This document shows positions 53,655 through 55,851 of a stretch of DNA of 55,851 nucleotides, in pieces. The number at the start of each line of letters is the position of its first letter. Position 1 is the stretch's first letter. The notes under the pieces are model-generated. The model saw nothing but the letters and a program-made list of their open reading frames with translations, had not been told where the DNA came from and ran no database searches. The DNA comes from Verrucomicrobiota bacterium (GTDB lineage: Bacteria; Verrucomicrobiota; Verrucomicrobiia; Limisphaerales; UBA1319), in assembly GCA_022709905.1 (NCBI GenBank), contig JAKLHY010000052.1, positions 1 through 55,851 of the forward strand, written 5' to 3'. The position numbers and the translations under genes are program-made.

Positions 53655-54853
53655 AACTGTTCGCACAACACGGTGCCCAAGAGGGGGACAAAATCAATGA
53701 GGGCCTGTCGCGCGGGTTGTTGGACGGCGTCATCTACAGCCCCCGTGATGTGTCACTCGCCAATCTGTGTGCCAAGTTGGATTTCCTCGAACAAAACCAT
53801 GCCACAGTCGAGCGCCTGGTTGATCCGCAATACTATTCCATCTTTCTGAATGCCACCCAGGAAGCCCGCTTGGGTTATCTTCTGGAGGATTATGGTGACT
53901 ATTTTCAGCCCCGGCGACGTGGTCAGCTTGAGCGCGAAAACCAAATTCAGAAAGATTTGACCGCCGCCTTGACCTTCCAAGCCGGTCTGAAAGTCACGCG
54001 TCTGATTGCTCCGAACATTCTGATTCCCAACTCCCTTAACTCAATTGAGGCGGTCATTGCGAAAAACTTCATTCGCCTTGCGGCCTCTCAGCACCAGGCA
54101 TTGGGTGATACTCGGCCACTCTTCGTGACGCTCGCTATTTCGAGAAACGCTTTAGGCGACAAACAGGATTTGGTGGAGTTTCTAAACGAAATTACCCTGC
54201 TCGATGATCCACCCCAGGGATTCTATGTCCTCATCTCGGCCCGCAACAGCGAGGCCCGCTCGGACATTTATAACATGGATGTGATTGCCAACTGGATGTT
54301 CATCAATCACGTCCTGACTCTCAACGGGTTTGAGGTTTTTAACGGCTACAGCGACATCCTCACGCCATTCCTTGGGGCAGCAGGAGGAGCGGCCGGGGCT
54401 CTGGGTTGGTGGTCTAACCTTCGCGCGTTCTCCCTCAACCGCTTTGCTCCCTCGCCGGGCGGCGGGCGCTTGCCCATCCAACGGTATATTTCGCAGGCCC
54501 TTCTGAATCGCATCACTTATTTTGAACTCGATCAACTCCGGGGTCTCCTGCCGGGCGTATTGAACAACCTGCCAACGGACAATCTCTATGACGCGACCAA
54601 CGGTTCCGAGCCGCAGCGGAACTTGGAGGTCGTTCAATCTTGGGACGCGGTGAAGGCCCTCAACCAGTCGCTTGCCACGGGTGGACAAAGGCAGTCGCTG
54701 AACAAATGCCAGGAGGCTGTAGTCAAAGCAGAGGCGTTTTACGATACCATCCAGAACCAACCGATCCGCCTGGATTCAAAGTCCAACGCGGAACATCTCC
54801 AACCATTGGCCGAAGGCATCCGCCTATTTGAAAAACTTGCTGAGCTGGACTGA
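53651..54853 (+). CDS. Unrecognised 400-aa protein coupled to the kinase
   Basis: It overlaps the kinase stop (ATGA). No signal peptide, no continuous coiled coil, no membrane helix except a short Gly/Ala-rich stretch (FLGAAGGAAGALGWW, near residue 240). Alternating strands and helices (for example GVIYSP, VTRLIAPNIL, LFVTLAISR, GFYVLISAR, FEVFNGYSD) suggest a (beta/alpha)-type barrel, perhaps TIM-like; the GGGRLPIQRYISQALL segment follows. I do not recognise the family. Tight coupling makes it the kinase's probable substrate or effector. Its last 30 bases overlap the convergent nuclease-like gene. Confidence 0.7.
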   Translation: MKLFAQHGAQEGDKINEGLSRGLLDGVIYSPRDVSLANLCAKLDFLEQNHATVERLVDPQYYSIFLNATQEARLGYLLEDYGDYFQPRRRGQLERENQIQKDLTAALTFQAGLKVTRLIAPNILIPNSLNSIEAVIAKNFIRLAASQHQALGDTRPLFVTLAISRNALGDKQDLVEFLNEITLLDDPPQGFYVLISARNSEARSDIYNMDVIANWMFINHVLTLNGFEVFNGYSDILTPFLGAAGGAAGALGWWSNLRAFSLNRFAPSPGGGRLPIQRYISQALLNRITYFELDQLRGLLPGVLNNLPTDNLYDATNGSEPQRNLEVVQSWDAVKALNQSLATGGQRQSLNKCQEAVVKAEAFYDTIQNQPIRLDSKSNAEHLQPLAEGIRLFEKLAELD

Positions 54854-55762
54854 CCGCGTCAGGGCGTCCAGAGCCTTTTCCCGCGCTTTGACGTTTCGGG
54901 CTCGTGAGTTGCCTGGCGTGAACAGCTTGCTGATTTTCTTGGACGCTTTGTGAAAGCTCCACAGCCCCACCCCCAGCCTTCGGAAGATGTCTATTTCTGC
55001 AAGCGCCAGCGCCGCCGTTTCGGGCGGGAGAACGAGAATCGCAACGTCGGCGAAATAGCTGTAGCGGTAGGTCTGAGAAATTCCCTTGCGCCAGTCGCTC
55101 AGCTTCATTTCAAACGCTGTAAGTTTCCGCCTGCCGAGTTCATGCTTTATTCTTTCAGCCGATATCGCCGTTCCATCATCGTCAGCCGCAGAACGCCGCC
55201 ACGCCAGCCAGACGAAGTCGGCAATCCCATACCCCGACAAGGAAAACTCGCTCCCGCCAATTCCATGCGGGGCGACGGAGGCAATGTACGCCCTGGCAAA
55301 AGCGGACACAAAATTCGATTCGCCCCGCTTTCGGGCAACCTTTAGGGGCAGGTTCCGCCGGGGATGGCAAAGCCTAAAGTCGAACATGTGCGCTGTCTTC
55401 ATCGATCCGGTAGCTGAATTTACCCAACGGTTCCACGCTAACCAACAAAAAAGTGGCATTCGACTTTTTGCCGCCTCGTTTCGCGACTTCACCGCTACAT
55501 CCGAAGTTGTTCTCAAAAAAAGGCGCATGACCCCGTGGTCAGGCCGCCGGTACCGTGGCGGTGCAGTTGCCTTCAGCCCAGGCGTTGGCGCACTGGGCAC
55601 CGTGGTAGTCACAGGCCGGGCCTGTTGCGCCCGCTGGAGGCGTTCCACGATCTCCTGCGCGGTCAGCGTGGCGGCAGGATTGTCGCAGAGCTGGTCTACG
55701 GGAGTAGAAACGGTCCTAAAAACTCCGGCCTTCATCTGATGCTCCAGATTGCTAAGGGTCAC
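54824..55762 (-). CDS. PD-(D/E)xK nuclease-like protein
   Basis: The C-terminal 165 residues carry a PD-(D/E)xK pattern: YGIADFVWLAW (Asp182), then LTAFEMKLSDWRKGI (Glu218-x-Lys220) and TYRYSYFADVAILVLP as the strand after. The N-terminal 120 residues (from GTG 55762, or ATG 55735) are basic, Pro/Thr-rich and less convincing; internal ATGs at 55402 and 55387 would give the nuclease part alone. No strong ribosome-binding site decides. It is convergent with the island genes and overlaps the 400-aa gene by 30 bases, so it is not part of that operon. Function is inferred; it may be an island effector or a separate gene. Confidence 0.6.
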   Translation of the reverse strand: MTLSNLEHQMKAGVFRTVSTPVDQLCDNPAATLTAQEIVERLQRAQQARPVTTTVPSAPTPGLKATAPPRYRRPDHGVMRLFLRTTSDVAVKSRNEAAKSRMPLFCWLAWNRWVNSATGSMKTAHMFDFRLCHPRRNLPLKVARKRGESNFVSAFARAYIASVAPHGIGGSEFSLSGYGIADFVWLAWRRSAADDDGTAISAERIKHELGRRKLTAFEMKLSDWRKGISQTYRYSYFADVAILVLPPETAALALAEIDIFRRLGVGLWSFHKASKKISKLFTPGNSRARNVKAREKALDALTRSVQLSKFFK

Positions 55763-55851
55763 ATCTCACAATTAGATTCTGCTGAAAAACAAATTGTATA
55801 ATATAATAATATGAAGTGAGGACGGGCCAATCGATCGCGATCGACCGGCCG
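55763..55851 (-). promoter_or_regulatory. AT-rich upstream region of the nuclease-like gene
   Basis: Bases 55792-55817 are almost all A and T; on the minus strand TATTATATTATAC offers several -10-like hexamers. The window then ends with the palindrome CGATCGCGATCG. A promoter here is plausible but not proven. Confidence 0.3.

Overview
The window is a GC-rich bacterial chromosome segment. It most likely comes from Verrucomicrobiota, perhaps the Limisphaerales/Pedosphaera side; this is inference and no rRNA is present to settle it. Pointers are an ECF sigma/FecR/sulfatase-modifying-like operon, Tat-exported sugar-isomerase-like proteins, a PEP-CTERM protein, a Ycf48-like repeat protein, and secreted proteins ending in a 'DL..W ... 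FYR/FYM' type C-terminus. Housekeeping genes (trpC, prfB, galE, rny, rarA, 5-formyl-THF cyclo-ligase) are interspersed. I saw no tRNA, rRNA, CRISPR array or transposase.

Layout. 0.3-5 kb, minus strand: A-type Fe-S carrier, an octaheme cytochrome c fused to a CydA-like membrane domain with its membrane partner, and a DUF167 protein. 5-8.3 kb: SWIM-SNF2 helicase. 8.3-11.8 kb, minus: sugar isomerase/epimerase-like protein, ECF sigma, FecR-like protein and formylglycine-enzyme-like protein. 12-15 kb: EgtD-like methyltransferase, then a protein-glutaminase-type Cys-His-Asp enzyme followed by a small protein that looks like its N-terminal (pro-) domain. 15-18 kb: trpC, prfB with a classic +1 programmed frameshift, galE. 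18-23.3 kb: Tat-exported FucI-like protein, then rarA - 5-FCL - rny on the minus strand. 23.5-26.5 kb: a chemoreceptor with a heme-type CxxCH sensor, and a second isomerase/epimerase. 26.9-33.9 kb: an NtrC-type regulator, a strong sigma-54 promoter, a secreted coiled-coil protein, an outer-membrane barrel, a histidine kinase and a Ycf48-like protein, which read as one regulatory circuit. 34-37 kb: YdjC-like deacetylase, PEP-CTERM protein, remnant of a beta-helix protein. 37-43.9 kb: an L-rhamnose locus (AraC regulator, rhaA, rhaT, NCS1 transporter, 58-aa membrane protein, rhaB).

43.9-55.8 kb is a defence-like island starting 15 bases after rhaB. Three genes are coupled by ATGA overlaps: PLD-SNF2 helicase, type IIG-like nuclease/methyltransferase, ABC-type ATPase. 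A second coupled pair follows (Ser/Thr kinase and an unrecognised 400-aa protein), and a convergent PD-(D/E)xK-like nuclease closes the window. Together with the protein-glutaminase pair, this is the most likely place for an undescribed system.
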